Made by a program: the position numbers and the translations under genes | Origin: Monosporascus cannonballus | Taxonomy: Eukaryota; Ascomycota; Sordariomycetes; Xylariales | Assembly: GCA_004154925.1 (NCBI GenBank) | Contig: QJNS01000393.1 | Location: 1 to 47,569 of the forward strand | Direction: 5' to 3' | Length of the DNA: 47,569 nt | Notes under the pieces: generated by a model | Told to the model about the DNA's origin: nothing | Seen by the model: the letters and a program-made list of their open reading frames with translations, nothing else | Database searches by the model: none | Part shown: positions 10,518-26,129 of the stretch, piece after piece | How positions within the stretch are numbered: the stretch's first letter is position 1 | Layout: the number at the start of each line of letters is the position of its first letter

Positions 10518-13500
10518 CTAATACACCAACTCGCCGGCATCGACCATCCGCCTGAATTCGTCGTCCGGGTGCTCGAAGCTGTAGCCCTCGCCCCTGACGA
10601 CGCGGTCGACCTCCTCCCTGACGAAGGGGTAGACGTCCTTCCAGGCGTTGCGGCCCATCCAGCAGTCGAGGTGGCCGTACCCCGGGACGACGCGGCGGCG
10701 GTACTGGACGCCGTCGTAGTCGGTCGTGCCGAAGGCGTCGGTGAGGGCCTCGTAGGTGCGCTGGGTGCTCTCGGGGCTGAGGACGGCGTTGTCGCCGCCG
10801 ACGAAGAGCAGGAAGGGCAGGCCGCCGAGGTGGCGGCGGACGTTGTCCGCGGTGTCGAGGCGCTCGAACAGGGGCGCGTTGGCCATGACGCCGCCAGCGG
10901 CGCCCTGGCTCATGAGCAGGTGCAGCAGCGTCATGTTGACGCCGCCGAAGAAGCGGTCGATCTGCCGGTGCGTCGCCTCGTTGAGGTTGCGGTGGTTCCA
11001 GCACCGCCCGAACACTAGCGTGCACCGGTGGCAGCTCGCGTTGTTGCAGATCTCGCGCCGCTCGTCCGGCATCAGCCGCAGCAACTCGTTGAGCGCCTTT
11101 TGCACGTAGCTGTCATCGGGCCCCGTGCTGCAGCTGAACCATGTCCCCGCCAGCAGCCGGTACACCCGGTCCAGCGGCGCCGGCGCCATCATGATCTTGA
11201 TCATGTTCATCGAGTTCCAGATCGGGTTCATGAAGACCTGGCTGCACGTCACACCCTTGATCCATGAGGCGGGTATGGTGCCGTCCAGCAGGCCGGCCGC
11301 GAAGGCCACGCTGCCCATGCAGTGGGCAATGGTATATATCTTGTCCTCTCCCCAGTTCTTGCGAATATACTGGAGAGAGGCTTTGATGTCGAGCCTGGCG
11401 TCGAACGTCGTCCACTTGTTCTGCGCGGCCATCAGCGCACCGATGCGGTGAACCGTGATGAAGACTCGGTAGCCCGCTCGCCGAAAGTAATTGACGGCAT
11501 TGTAACGAATAGTTGGCAATGCATAGATCTGATGGTCTACAGCGGCACCAGGGATCATGAAGAGGTTTTCGGTCTTGATCGCTTTGTTCGTGGGCTCCCA
11601 CATGTGCAGCCGGGTCACCACGCCATCTTCGGCGTGAATGTCGTAAGAGCGAGTGGGAGGAGTGTCGTTCACAAAGCCTTTATATGTCTGGCTGGGATAC
11701 TGTAGAGGCGTGAAAGGCGCTAGCAGGAGGGACATGGATTTCCGTGCGAAAAAGGTAATGAACTTAGTCGCGCTGACGGCCTTCTTCAGCATACTACTGC
11801 CGGTTGGAGTCATCGTCAAGATCTCGGACATGAAATCTTGTGGCTTAATTCCCATGATGCCCTTCGCGATGACGTTGCCTGTCAGGCCTTGCTCTTCCGC
11901 CCCCGGCTTCCGCTCCCATTCATAAACACCCTCGGTGATGGTGACGTAGAGTGTAGTGGTCGCTCTCCAGAATTGCAACGGAGCTAGCGCGACAGATGAA
12001 TCTACCACCTTATACCCATGGAAGTGAAGAAGCTTTCCATCGATGCCGCGCATGTCAAAGTCGTAGGTAAGGTTTCGTGTTCCGGGGGCCTTGTGATCCT
12101 TCAGGAACAGGTTAAAATTACCGCGCCGGACCATGAACGGGGACCCCGGAATGGAAGGACAGATAAAGGTGCCTGTCAGCATAGCCCGGTGCTCTGGGTC
12201 ATGCACGGTTGACCTGGTGTTGAAAGCCTGCACGCTGACGAATAAGCGCGCAGTTTCACAGAGATTCTTGGCGGTTCTAGCAGCTAGCTCGTACGTGTTA
12301 AGGTTGTCCCGTTTCAGTTTCCTGTCGTGATGGATGTACCCAGACATGACTTCCGTGAACCCGAAACCGCCGTCATTCAGACGCCGAGCCGCTGTCATGG
12401 CGTATTTCACATTGTAGATGCTAGCGGTTTCCGCTTGCTCATCAACACGGTCGCATAGCCCTCGTTGCCGCCGGTTGGGATGATTAGGTAATCCAAAGAG
12501 ATCAAGGATGCCGTTCTCTTCGGTGCTAATCTCCAGTCCCCTTTTCCGGGCATAAAAGTCCACGGAGCGCTCAGCCAAAGCCGTGATGGTTGCTAACGGG
12601 TTAGCACCCAGAGCGGTCGGGATGATTGCGCCATCTGTGACAATGAGCCCAGGATGAGTATCTTTGCCTGAACCGGTAAAGACCTCACCGAGATGGTTGG
12701 TGACACCGGTATTAGCTGTGCCATCCCGAGCCATGCAAGCGCCACTACCCGTCGTCAGAACCAAATACCAGCATGAGCAATGAACCCGACATAAGCTTAC
12801 CCTATCGGATGGACTGTGATTTGATGTTGTCCCATGAGAGCGAACCATGGATTCGGAACGAAGGTTCCTCCCACAACTTCCGTGGCTAGCTTCAATTTCT
12901 GGTGCAGCTCCTTGACGTGTTCACTTCGACCGACACCGATAAACTCGAGGACAGGCTTGTCCTCCTTGAGGGTCAATATCGCCTGATTGCCTATGAGATG
13001 GTTAGACGTAGAACTAGCTTTTGCTGGGAGCTGAGCTTACTATCGTGAGACATAATAAGGTAAACTTGGGTCTTCTCGAGAGCCCCTTTCCTGAAGTACG
13101 GACCGAGAAAGAAAGTACCAGCTCGGGCGAGATTTGCCTTGAGCTTGTCCAAAGTGGTGTCGTCCTTCGGTTCTATAGCCCCTGGCAGGAGCTCAAGCAT
13201 TGCCTGCATAAAAGGCGCAAGTGCTCTTGGAATGGAGCCTTCCTCTATCACATAGCCATCTTCGGGGTTCTTATGCCCGCCCCTGTTGTCAATTATTCCG
13301 GTAATACAGGGGCCAATGGGATTATATGGCGACGGGAATGATCTTCCGACGGCATTCACTTCGTAATCCGTGTTGTACCTGGAGTATGTTAGGAGCCAAG
13401 TCAGGTGGCGCTATGGAATTACCTACCCAAATGCCAGGATGTCGCCGTTGCCGCTCATATTCTGGCCGACCTTGTCACTCAGTTCAAGGCCCATTTCTCG

Positions 13501-14881
13501 GCTCCTGAGTAGGATTTCCGTGGTGCCGATTGCACCAGCACCGAGGAACACTGCGTTCTTCGCATGTACCCACATCAAGTCGCCATGAAGATTGGCTTGG
13601 AAATGGCCACGGTTTCTACCATGCCATGCGAAGTACACAAGGTATCCTCCTCGTTCTGGTGGGGCCTTGGTGATATATCGTACTTCGGCTTCGCAGAACA
13701 TCTCGGCACCCCAGTTCCACGCGTCTGCAAGATACGTGACGAGGGTGGTGTTCTTAGAGCCGTCATTCAAGCCCGTGGCATCTTGTCCCGTGAGCGCCGA
13801 GGCGGACATCGCTACGCCGCACTTATTTGGTCCATTCGTGAATCGTGTCGTTTGCAAGACACGCCTGAATTTGTGGCCCATATTTAAACGCTCAGCTTGC
13901 TTCTTCAACAGCTCCATCTTCGGCAATTTTGGCCAGTCCTCCGGATACTCCGTTGGCTCCAGGACGTCTCTCACTCTCTTATAATCTGCTCAAGTCAGAA
14001 TCATGTTGTTCAATTATAACACCTCATTATGACGCTTCGGTACACTGAAATAGTAAGACATACATGGTTCTAAGCAGCCCGGAGCCTTTCTGATCTCATC
14101 GGGCCATGCTTCGAGGGCGAGCGTATCCTCGTCTGCTTCCAAGTAGACATTGGCATTAATCAGACTGGTGCCACCGAGACCTAAAAGAGGCGGCGTTAGT
14201 GTGTCACTCGAAATGCATAAAACGTGGCAACTTACCATTGCCGACGAGCGCATTCTGGCCGTTTCCGAAGACCAGATGAAACATGCCAGTCGGGTCCCCG
14301 CCTTTCACAAGCCTTCCCGGTAACATTCCGGGGGCGAACTCCCCGGAGTAATGGACCTGTTCGAGAGCGTCACCCGTGTCATTCGGGTACTCGCCCGGCC
14401 ATCGCTCCTTGCCACGCTCGAGGACGCAGACCGATTCGCCTGCACGAGCCATTCGGGATGCAGCAGCACCGCCGCCATAGCCGGAGCCGATGACCACACA
14501 GTCGTAGGAGTTCCGCATGAGTTCAACCGACTTGGAGAGTCGAGGAAAATGGGCCGATTTCGGATCGTCATCCCAGGTCCTTATCCGTGCATAGGCACGC
14601 GACCTCGGTCCGCCTGCATCGTCTTCGAGTATACCGAAGTCCGGAATGGGATGTGACGCGGAATAAGGAGCGTTTTGAGAACGGCCGCCATTCGATGTAC
14701 CACTCGCCGTCCCGTTGGCCGGGGCGTCGGAGAAGCCGTTGAGCGACCCGCCAGATGAGCTTCCAAAGCTCTCCTTATGTTTATGACCATTCAGGCCGTT
14801 GACGCCATTCGAGGGGAAAGTGGCTGAACCCCTTAACACAAGGGGTTCCGAATATGTATCGTCGGCGATAGCCGAAGGCAT
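10518..14881 (-). CDS. cholesterol-oxidase-like FAD oxidoreductase fused to alpha/beta hydrolase
   Basis: Six exons (14881-14236, 14180-14064, 13985-13427, 13378-13041, 12990-12801, 12744-10518) with introns of 48-78 nt give an open frame of 1358 residues. After a Ser/Gly/Asn-rich leader of about 100 residues comes the FAD-binding Rossmann motif VVIGSGYGGG (about 129-138), then GGTSLINANV. HPIGGACMARDG (about 614) and GANPLATITALAER (about 663) correspond to the active-site His and Asn regions of bacterial cholesterol oxidase (GMC superfamily). The C-terminal half is an alpha/beta hydrolase. Its elbow reads IAHCMGS with Cys at about 1092 in place of Ser, followed by Asp in GGDNAVL (about 1268) and His in GYGHLD (about 1308), which would form a Cys-Asp-His triad. 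Oxidation of a 3-hydroxysteroid or sterol-like alcohol coupled to hydrolysis or acyl transfer is an inference. No signal peptide is evident. The gene appears intact, unlike its left neighbours. Confidence 0.9.
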
Positions 14882-17800
14882 GGCGCCGACAGATCAAGCT
14901 GAACAGGTATTGCTCCAGGATACTCCAGCGACCTAGCCGTTGTAAAATATTCCGATCTCACAGAATGAAACACAGAGGGGAGGGTCACGGAGTACAGGAC
15001 CTGAACTGCAACAATGACACAAAGAGGCGTTTCAGTGAGATCGGACTAGATCGCTCTCAAAGGGATAGGGTTGACGGGGAGTATGATCATCTCGGGTGTT
15101 GTAGAGATGGATTGTGACTCCTTACATATACTCGATATAATATGACATCGGAATTCTTGGATGATCATATCAGGGAACGATTCTCCTCCTTGGCGATGGA
15201 TATCGAACCTATAAATGCAGTTATGAGTATGTATGCCGCATGTATCGTAGATGAGGGAGGTCAGGCCCTTGTACGAACGGACGGTCCCACGCGCGGGTCT
15301 CCCAGAAGCAAGTGATGCGTCGTTGGCGTAGAATAGCGGACTAATTCCTACGGGCGCTCGAGCCGTCCAGACATCGGCGCTGAGGCTGGCCAGGAATTCT
15401 AGCAGTAATAGTTATCGTTACATTGGCTCATCATGGTCCTCTAAGCCTAAATGGTCATGGCACATTGCGAGATGGGGGGTCAGAAGCTACTTTCCGACAA
15501 CCCTTGTAACCCGAGGCACCCGATTCGTGTTGTTGTAATTGGACAATAGACGCCTTTGCTGCTATATCTGGGTGTGCACGAATCACAGAGTTCTGGCAGC
15601 CCATGCAAAGCCGGGTCGTCCTTAGCCCATGCGCGCCACAGTACCTCGCCCTCGGCACGCCTTGGACTCATTTGGGTCCTATCACCGGCTCCCTGGGCGT
15701 TGGATCTCAGGGGTACCCCTGGCCCCAGTCGCTCTCATCATTAACGGGGGAGGGTCTGAGATGGTCATTGCAGGCTAAGTGGGCATGACCTATTCTTAAA
15801 ACATGGTCGTCCGCTATATTAGACGAATGTGCTCTATCATCTGTCATCTGGACTACACCCATACTGCAAGCAACGAGAAGGTTGCTAACATCGCTGAGGC
15901 TATGCAGCCCGTTGACCGTAGGTCTGCGGATTGCAGATGAAGACCCAAAACGCCATAAGCCGGACTAGTCAGGCAATGCCCCAAGATCGATTGTCTTTCG
16001 GGGCTTTTCCGCTTAGACGAGGAAACGCTTACAGAAGAAGGGGGTTTATTGAGAATAATGCGAAATACCCTGTGACGAGCCGGCCCGCGGTCTATACCAT
16101 TGAAAATTTGGTACTCAGAAGTGGAATACAAGCGTGAGACCGGCAAGGAACAGGGAAGACATTCCCCATTCCACCTAAACGAGAACTTTGCGCGTAAGCG
16201 CTGATTGGCCACTGAACGATGCCAATTGGGTGGACCGGCCTTATTCCCCATGCAGCTACTAGTTCTACAGAATACCTTACCTAAATGTTAAGCGAACACA
16301 GGTAGGCGTAGGTACATGTTCCTAGTAAGCCAGAGGCTTTTTCTCGCAACTTTTGAACTCCTACATAAGTTGACTTCCAAATTTCTCTCTAGGACTTAAC
16401 GGTCGTCATCCATGTCGCTGGAAGGGTGAAAGCTGCTATTGTTAGGAACCCCGATGCGGTTACAGAGTGCAGCTTAGTGATTGGTTCTTGTCGTTCACAG
16501 CCACATGGAGCAGCTGAATCCTCTAAATTAAAGAGCGTCATTCTGTTGGTCGGCAATCCATCCCCACTCCGCTATCCGCTGTTTACAGCGTTGTCGTACA
16601 CTGATGGACCGTATAGGAGATATAATAACAACATATCATACCGGTATTTGTCTATGTATCTCCGTCCATAAAATACTGGCTGTGGCTGTCGCTCTGGCAG
16701 TTCTGGGTCTAGACTAGACGGCTTCTTCAACCACTGGTAATACAACGGCTTACGCCGAGGAATCACTAAGTTAGCCGGGATTGTCTCAGTAACTCAACCC
16801 GTAGGGCTGAGATGAGAAAATCGGGTGATTGACGTGAGGGAGAGACGGCAAGCCACTCGGGTAATAGACGAAAAAGGTGCCCCCTCAAACAAAAGTCTAG
16901 AACCAGAATCGGCGTCATCGTTTGGTATTTTTCTGCTGCTCACTATACAGAAGAGATAGAACGCGAAACGAGAAGAAATAACGATTGGCCACCAGCAGTC
17001 ATCAACGCAGGAATAGGGCTGTCCCCAAAATGGAAACCCCAAAATGCAAGATACATTACTCCGCCTTCCAAGCTCTTCCCCTTTTGCTGCCCACCTAAAT
17101 ATATGCACTTACCTGGCGCAGACATCTGACCCCAGCGATCCAATCCCACCCGCGCCCGCCAACATCAAATACAGTCAGAAACCAGCATGATGAAACATGT
17201 ATAGAAGCGGTGGTGCAACGCTGCGGCGTAGCGATCTGATGTTACTCACCGTCTCCCATTCCGGTGACGTTGCGTCCCCCATTGTCTCCAACAGCTTTAC
17301 ATTCCGAAGGTGAATAGAGAGATAATGGAGGGGGGCCGCAGAAAGGGGAGAAAAGGGGCTCCCTTGCGCAGCCGCGACCGCCGAGCCCGTGGCATATAGT
17401 AATACAAAACGAGGTCGCACGCAGCCCATCTTGTCGGTCTGGGGTCCAGTTAAGGGCTGTGTCTCCCCCGCGTCTGACCCAGCCTTTCAAATCCCCCAGC
17501 CCCCGCCATCTCCCAGCTCCCCCATTTCATAACCTCGATTCACCTACTGTGCATCGTGCCGGTATCCGTGATCGAAGAATTCTAGCGTGGCGCTCGTGCC
17601 GTAGACTCATTGATGACGGCCCTTTCATTTCGTCGGTGATTTCGAAGCCAAGGTCTTGGCTGGGACACATGATCATGGCGTTGCTGCTTCCACGATGATG
17701 AATACGGCCCCCGCCCTTTCCTAACGCCCCCGCCATCTTCATAACCTAGATAAGCACCTACATACGCCGTCGGCTCTCTGACGACGAGGCAGACAGGCAG

Positions 17801-18548
17801 CCTAGTGCTGATCGAATTGGAACCATTCACGCCAGCATCACACGTATGATGCTGTGATCTCCGTCGCATCAACCTAGTAAGCCTTGGGGGCTAGTAATGA
17901 TTAGGAGGGTAAAGCTCAGGCTTAGCGCTGCTAATATGATAACACGACCCCTGCCTTGCATCGGAACCCAAGAAGCCGGGACGTAGTCAACCCATGTGTT
18001 CAGCTGCCACATGGTTCGCGGGGGCCCCGGGTTCCGCGGATCGCGTCAATCATAACCTCCATCCAATCCGGACCGCGATGAAACGAACCAAGCCCAGGCC
18101 TACTACCACCAGACCCAGGAACTCGGTGAGCCGTATATTAGATCGCCGACCTGACCTCTCCTCCGATATCGTGATAGGCTGCTAAATTGGGGAGTAGGCT
18201 GTTGCCTTGAGAGTTGCGACGGGACAGCTCCGTTTCAACCTCCTGACGAACGGCCTGAGTCGCATGCGGTTGTTCGTTTCAGTTCTGAAGAGCCATCGGT
18301 AAGTACGTACGTATCTACGCACGTAGGTAGTAGATAGGTATCATCATCGCATTGTATCGTACTCTCTAGTTCCCGTATATGCTATGCCGCTCCAAAAAAA
18401 AAAACCCCGTAATCAACTAATCCTACACTTGACCAACAACCCATGACGCCCGTCCAAGGGGTCGATGCCCAACACGTTTTCACCCCTGAGAAGATAGGTA
18501 GTACCGGCGGCTACCCCTTCATTGCTATGTAACTACAGGTGGTCCAAT
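14882..18548. other. 3.7-kb intergenic region
   Basis: No protein-like frame or RNA gene is seen. The first part is the promoter side of the oxidase/hydrolase gene (minus strand) and the last part lies 3' of gdhA (minus strand). Low-complexity stretches occur at 18301-18345 (TACGTAC/GTAGGTAG type) and a run of 10 A at 18394-18403. Confidence 0.55.
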
Positions 18549-20451
<1,903 letters not shown>

Positions 20452-22696
20452 TGCTTCTTCCGCCGACTGGGTGTGTGCGCCCGCGTGTGTGTCTACGGGA
20501 TCGGATAGTGTGCTTGTTTGCCAGATGGGTTCTGATCGGACGAGGCCGTACGTGAGTGTATGGTTCACAGAAGAGCTGTCGTCAATGACTCGCGGTAGGC
20601 GGAGTCGGGTATCTCAAGACTAGTTGGAATAATGATCAAGCGGTTCGAGAGCAGCGAGGATGGCCAGTCTGGAGGGCGTCATCTTATATTATACCAGAGC
20701 TACCGAAGACTACTTCATCCCCCGTCTTCGGCCCTCTTGGAAAGCTACGACTTAACTAAGCTACACGAGATGTGATTGCCTAACGTGGTATCGAACGGTG
20801 TTCACTTTCCCTCCACCTCCTAGGAATATAACGGTAACCTTGCCATCATGTACATGTTATAGTAGGCTGGACTGGTGGGGCGGGGGTCCCTCCTCTCCAA
20901 TTCTATCAGTTCACGAATTTAACCCGTTGACATATTCATGAGGGCTACGGGGAGATAGGAGGGTGAGTCCGTCCGTAGATGTGCTATTCTCTCCCGCATC
21001 AGCCTCCTCCTCATGTCACCGATCCCATCCTACGTTTGCAATTTCTTCTCCTCGCCTTCCTCCAGTGGCTTGCAGCACGCGACATATATGCTCTTATCAT
21101 CTTTGGCATTGATTGCGGTATTTCCCGCTATTCAGCGAGCAGGAAACACCCCTTCAAGTATCCCATATGATGCTCACAATGTATGAGGTCATGGTGTTAC
21201 TTACATGTTCCCTTTTGCCTCAACTTCCATTATCATTTTCTGTGACATGCGGATAAATGTCATTGGGAGCCCTGACTAGAGCTAGCGTGCCATCGACATG
21301 ATGCCGGGGACCGGATGGCGCTGGACGATCTCGCATGAGGCAGGGGACTAACGGCTTATTATGTAACGACTACCACCAATTTCCCCGTCACCAGCCATAC
21401 ACCAGCCAGTACTTTCTCGTTACCGTGATGGGGAAAACGGCCAAGACGGGGCAGTTCCTTGTTAGACAGTGGCTTCCACGTGTTATGATTGCTGTCCAGG
21501 ATTTAGCGAGGACGGAGCTCCCTGCGCTTCGAATTCCGAGCGTGCTATGCGAAGCGAAGTACGAAGTGGGACAGCCCAGCTATCTGGAAGCGTCAGTAAC
21601 AAACTCTGTAGCCCTCTCGCTTCTTGGAATCGCATATCCAGAACTGGATCGGCCGAGAACCGTAATAGCGAGTAGCCGGCCAGCCAGATGCGTAGCGCTA
21701 CATGGCCCTACGTTCCAAATGAACGGACCCGATGGGTACACATTATCAGCGGGTTCGAGCTTGGGAAGCAAGTGTAAACCGCAGGAACGGGAAAGGAAAA
21801 ATTACCAAGCTTTCGTCAAATCCTGAATAATGCCGACCCTGGCGTTCTAAGCTCTAGTGGCCCCCCCTTTTCCCAAATTCGCGGCAGGGTCTGGCGCAAC
21901 GTCTTATCAGCGGTCTCTGATTCGCTGCCGCATTTCCCAAAACATCAATCTTTCATGTCAAGTACTTCAAATCGAAAATCGAAAATGAGAGGACCCCACG
22001 TGGCGTCAACCAGGGCGCGGCCGCCGCTAACGGAGGTCAGCCCTAGATGCTATGCTAGGCGTCTGGTTACAAGGGCGCCGGCGCGGCGTCACATGCGATT
22101 CTTTTTCGTCTTGGACCCTCAAGTTCTTATTTTATTTTTGCGACTTGCGATGACGGATCTCGGAGGAGGCTGGAATTAGAAATGAAGCTGCCATGTCCAG
22201 TTCACCGCAGGTCTATCCCAATGGGAATCCATGCAGGAGAAACCCCATCCAGTCGGTCGGCGCTAGCCGGTTTCAGTGTCTCCATCTACAGTGGTGAACC
22301 TCAATTAGATTAATTGTGCGGCCTCGGGCGCGAGGGCTTCACCATCCGTTACCGGAGATCCTTGGACTTTGTACAGACAGATCGCGATGTACGGAGAGGT
22401 CAAGTTCTATCCCAAGAAAATCACTTTGCTTCATCTAGTAGGAGCTTCCTTGGATTTGAATAATTCGACTGTTTGTAGAGTGAGTCGCACGAATATGCGG
22501 CATTTCCGTACCCATCTCCCGAAATATTACAACGGCCCAACCTTAAGAAATGGCAAATCCATACTCCGTGCCTTCTTTCTTCATCATGCGATCCGAATAG
22601 CCCACCGGCCCCTCGTTCATATAATGGACATCAGAATAGGTACAGTGCGGCAATTGGCGTGCCACGGCAGAGGTAGTAAAATGGTCCGGGTCACCC
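20452..22696. other. intergenic region upstream of gdhA, 3' of POL3
   Basis: This 2.2-kb region is the promoter side of gdhA and the 3' flank of POL3. A 163-codon plus-strand frame (21335-21826) is open but has no recognisable motif and no promoter or intron support, so it is not called. Nothing else was identified apart from the two GATA-type sites near 20903 and 20951. Confidence 0.5.
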
Positions 22697-25600
22697 TCAC
22701 CAGATAGCAGACTGGTCGAAATCGAACCTCTTGAGCTCCTTGCCCGCATCCTCAACATCCTTCTTGGCCTTCATACGCATGTAGAAGATCGGACAGTCCT
22801 TGCTCGAACAGATGACCTCGTTGTGCATGCTGCCCTGGCAGCGTTGGCACTGAGTCCAGAGGCGACCGAAGCGAACCTCGAGATCCGATACCTTGTCAAG
22901 GGTCTTTTTGTAAAGCTCGCCCACGCGCGGCGCGCATTGGGCACACACGGCACCCGCGCTCTCCTCCTTGCCCACTAACGGCTTCTTGCATCCCATGCAT
23001 GTCATGGTCTTCTTCGCGAACTTCATTAGCCCGCCCACCGTTGGCGCTGCCACCGAGATCGACCGGGTGTGGTCGCCCATGAGCAGCGATTTCGCCTTCG
23101 TCTCGCCTAGGATTGGCTCGAAGATACGGCCGAGGGGCTTGGCCAGCTGGTTATCTAGGTAGTACTTTGTGTCGATAGGGACATTGTTCTCGAGCACGTA
23201 GATAGGATCTTCCGATCGCTCGAAGTTCTTGGAGCCACTCGCGCCTTTGACCATCACGTAAGCCACTCGATCACCTAGCCCCGGAGCAGAACCAGCGTCG
23301 CGCTTCTTCATACGTTCGGCAAGCTCGACGTGGGCCTGTTTGGCATCGTAATCATCTTTCTCCTTTGTGAGAGCCTTCGTAATGACGAGGTTTGACATAT
23401 CGATCTTGTTCTGAAGTAGATCCGCAATAGTGTCCTTGACATAGCTACAAGCGCCGTTAGTACGTACCGCAGGATGTTCAATGAGAGAAAATGGTCGACT
23501 TACTCCTGAGCTCCCTGAACGTCCCGATCAATCAGGATCATCCTCAGGACTTTCTCAATCACCGTCTGGACAAGTAGACAGTTGTCTCTCCGGACCGTCT
23601 CGATACCCTTCGTATCCATCTTGTCGAACTTCTCGGGCCTCGTCCAGAATAGTCCGGCATATCGTTTCTTGTTGATCAATAAATATGGGAAATAAACCTT
23701 CTCGAACTCGAGCTTGATGGGCTTGATGAACTTGGATGACACATAGTTGGCCGCCTCTTCGCCAAGTTTCATGGCCTCGCTAATATCCTTCGTGCCGAAC
23801 TTTACCATGACTGAATCTGTATCGCCATAGATAACTTGGGCGTCATGAGAATAGCCATTGGCTACCGTATACTTCTTTTCGACCTCCTCCTTCGTCTTCT
23901 CAATCATTTGTCGGCCATAACTTGTCGTACTACTGGCGATTTCAAGGCAGGGAAGCTTGCCTGTCGTAGCTCCAGTAAGGCCGTATACACTGTTTGCACT
24001 GATTTTCAAGGCCAACTGACGACCGTTCAGGACGGCCTTCTTGAAGGGGTCTGTCTCGACCGCCAGTTCTCTCTTGGCCTGCTTTCTTGCGGCCAGGAGT
24101 TCTTCAAGAATCTGTGCAAGTAGACCCTTCCGTTGCTTAGCAGTGACAAATATGTCTCCGTTTGGCGTGACAATGTAGTCTTCATCTTTCTTCAGACCGA
24201 ACTTTTCAACGCCCTTCTTATCCGTAAGGGTCGTGTAGCAGAGGTTATGGGCTTGCATAATGCTAGGGTACAGAGAGGCAAAATCGAGTGTCGCGACTGG
24301 CACATCGTAGTAACCACGTGTAGGCTCAATGACTGTGGCGCCTTCGTATTGTTCCTCCGAGCTTTCTGATCGCATGTTTGGGATGACCAACTTCTGCTCT
24401 AGAGCTTTCCTGAAGAGCTGGCTCATGAACTTCACCTGCTGCCCACGGGAGAGCAGGAAGTTGAACGGGACGCCCGTGACTCTTGCCATTTCTGTGTAGT
24501 TTGCAAGACAGGACAACTTGTCCATGAGTCTTTGTGGCAAGTAGGCGTCTTTCAGGCAATACAACGCAAGACGACGCCTCGATTCCGGCGTACCATTGAA
24601 AAGCTCCGTGATCATAGTATGATGCACATCCTCTTTCTGCTCTCCTAGAAAATGTGAGCATACGGAGTTCAGCGTGTAACTTCTAAGGTGGTGGTCGCGC
24701 TGGATGAGCTGCAGAAGATCTAGTTGTAGACGTCCGTTCGTATTCGTGGCCTTACTATCTCGATTACCAATTTGCTTGCTCGAGAACTTGGTTTTCTCGG
24801 TAGTCGACTTTACGCTGGGTAGTCGTGTCCAATACTCGAAACCGTGAGCCTTGAGATGCTTTGCACGGTCTAGAAGGTACGGGAAGTCGAAGTTGGCAAT
24901 GTTGTAACCAATGATGAGGTCAGGATCAACCTTGTCAAGGAATCTCTTCCATGCCATAAGCATGTCCCGTTCCTCGTCGAAGGGGAGAATCTGTGTTGCC
25001 ACGATAGGACTTGTGCTGTCTAGGCAGAAGACGTTCCGGACGAAGGGTTTGCTCTCCCCATACCGTGTGACGATATTGGAAATCTGGATGACAGGATCAT
25101 ATTCGGCATCGGGGAAAATGCCTTTTCGTCCGGCACATTCGATATCGAATGAAAGAATGCGTAGAGGTGCCATCTTGGACCATTCGCCTTTCGGCTCGTG
25201 CGAAATGAGTTCATGATAGTTTATTTCAGCTTCAATTTGACAGCTCGATTGTCGTTCACTCTGCGGTAATAGTTTGTACGCCTTGGCCGGCGCTTCTACC
25301 CAGGACATGCCGGGAATCTGTTGTTGCTGTCAGTAAGGCCTTTGGTCGCCGACATCTTCGCACGTACCTTGTTATCCACCATAAATCGCAAGAGATATGG
25401 CAGATTGTCGAACGTCAAGATACCACTGTTATCGGGCACTTTCCACATCCCCTTCCAGTTTGCTCCGCCCTTCTCAATCAACGTGCGTACCCTGCCAATG
25501 AACTTTGGATCCGTAACCGTGATCTTGATGTACGGGCTTTGTGTGTTCCCCTGGAACCGGTAGATGTTTTCTCTTAGGACTACTTGACAGGAGAATATAG

Positions 25601-26129
25601 CAGGTTGGCTTTGGGCAAGCTGTGCCTCGAGGAACGCTTTGAAGCCTTCGCAGTCTTTCGGGGAAAAGGAAACCGGAGCAGCAACATAGAGGTAATGCTT
25701 GAAGTCGGTGACATGTAGCATGACCGAGTGGCCATTCTCGGTGACTCCGAAGAGCTTGACGGTGGCCCTGTCGCCATGAAGAGTACCCTCTTCGGCCTCG
25801 ATTTGTTGGAAAGTCAGGGGATCTCGTCGGGGATCAAAGTCAACAACAGGGGGCCGTTCCCATGCTTGATCCTTCTCCGCGTTCGTTTGTTTGAGGTCCG
25901 ATATATCTTGGCTCAGTTTCTCCAGCACCTCCGACTCGAACGCACTCTTCGGTTGGCTCGAGCCTAATTTCGAACCGGGACCCGGTTGTGAACTGTTGAG
26001 GCGTGAGGCTGGAGAGGAAGAAAGGGGCTCTAATTTCCGCCTTTTGATTGTGGATGGGGTAGAAGCGGCATCGCGGCGCTTCGTCGCACCGCCTAGGATG
26101 CGCTTCTGGGGAAGGACTGCTGAAGCCAT
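22697..26129 (-). CDS. POL3: DNA polymerase delta catalytic subunit
   Basis: This is the B-family replicative polymerase that works mainly on the lagging strand, with 3'-5' proofreading. Three exons (26129-25368, 25317-23504, 23444-22697; introns of 50 and 59 nt) give 1107 residues, a normal length. The N-terminus carries a basic NLS-like stretch (TIKRRK). The exonuclease motif LSFDIECAG sits near residue 312. Polymerase motifs are [10 protein letters not shown] (about 599), [12 protein letters not shown] (about 692) and YGDTDSV (about 751). The C-terminus has CysA (CMGC...CAQC) and CysB (CQRC...CSSKDC); CysB is the [4Fe-4S] site needed to bind the accessory subunits. All catalytic residues are present. 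Intron 2 interrupts QGAQ-DYVKD in phase 2. MCB-like ACGCGT/ACGCGA sites lie about 295-340 bp upstream. The next gene upstream is STE24, on the same strand. Confidence 0.98.

Noticed and set aside
10569..11018. Plus-strand frame opposite the hydrolase part of the fusion gene
   Set aside because: It is a shadow of the GC-rich 3' end of a confidently identified minus-strand gene.
21335..21826. 163-codon plus-strand frame between gdhA and POL3
   Set aside because: No recognisable domain, no promoter or intron support. One or two frames of this length are expected by chance in 47 kb.
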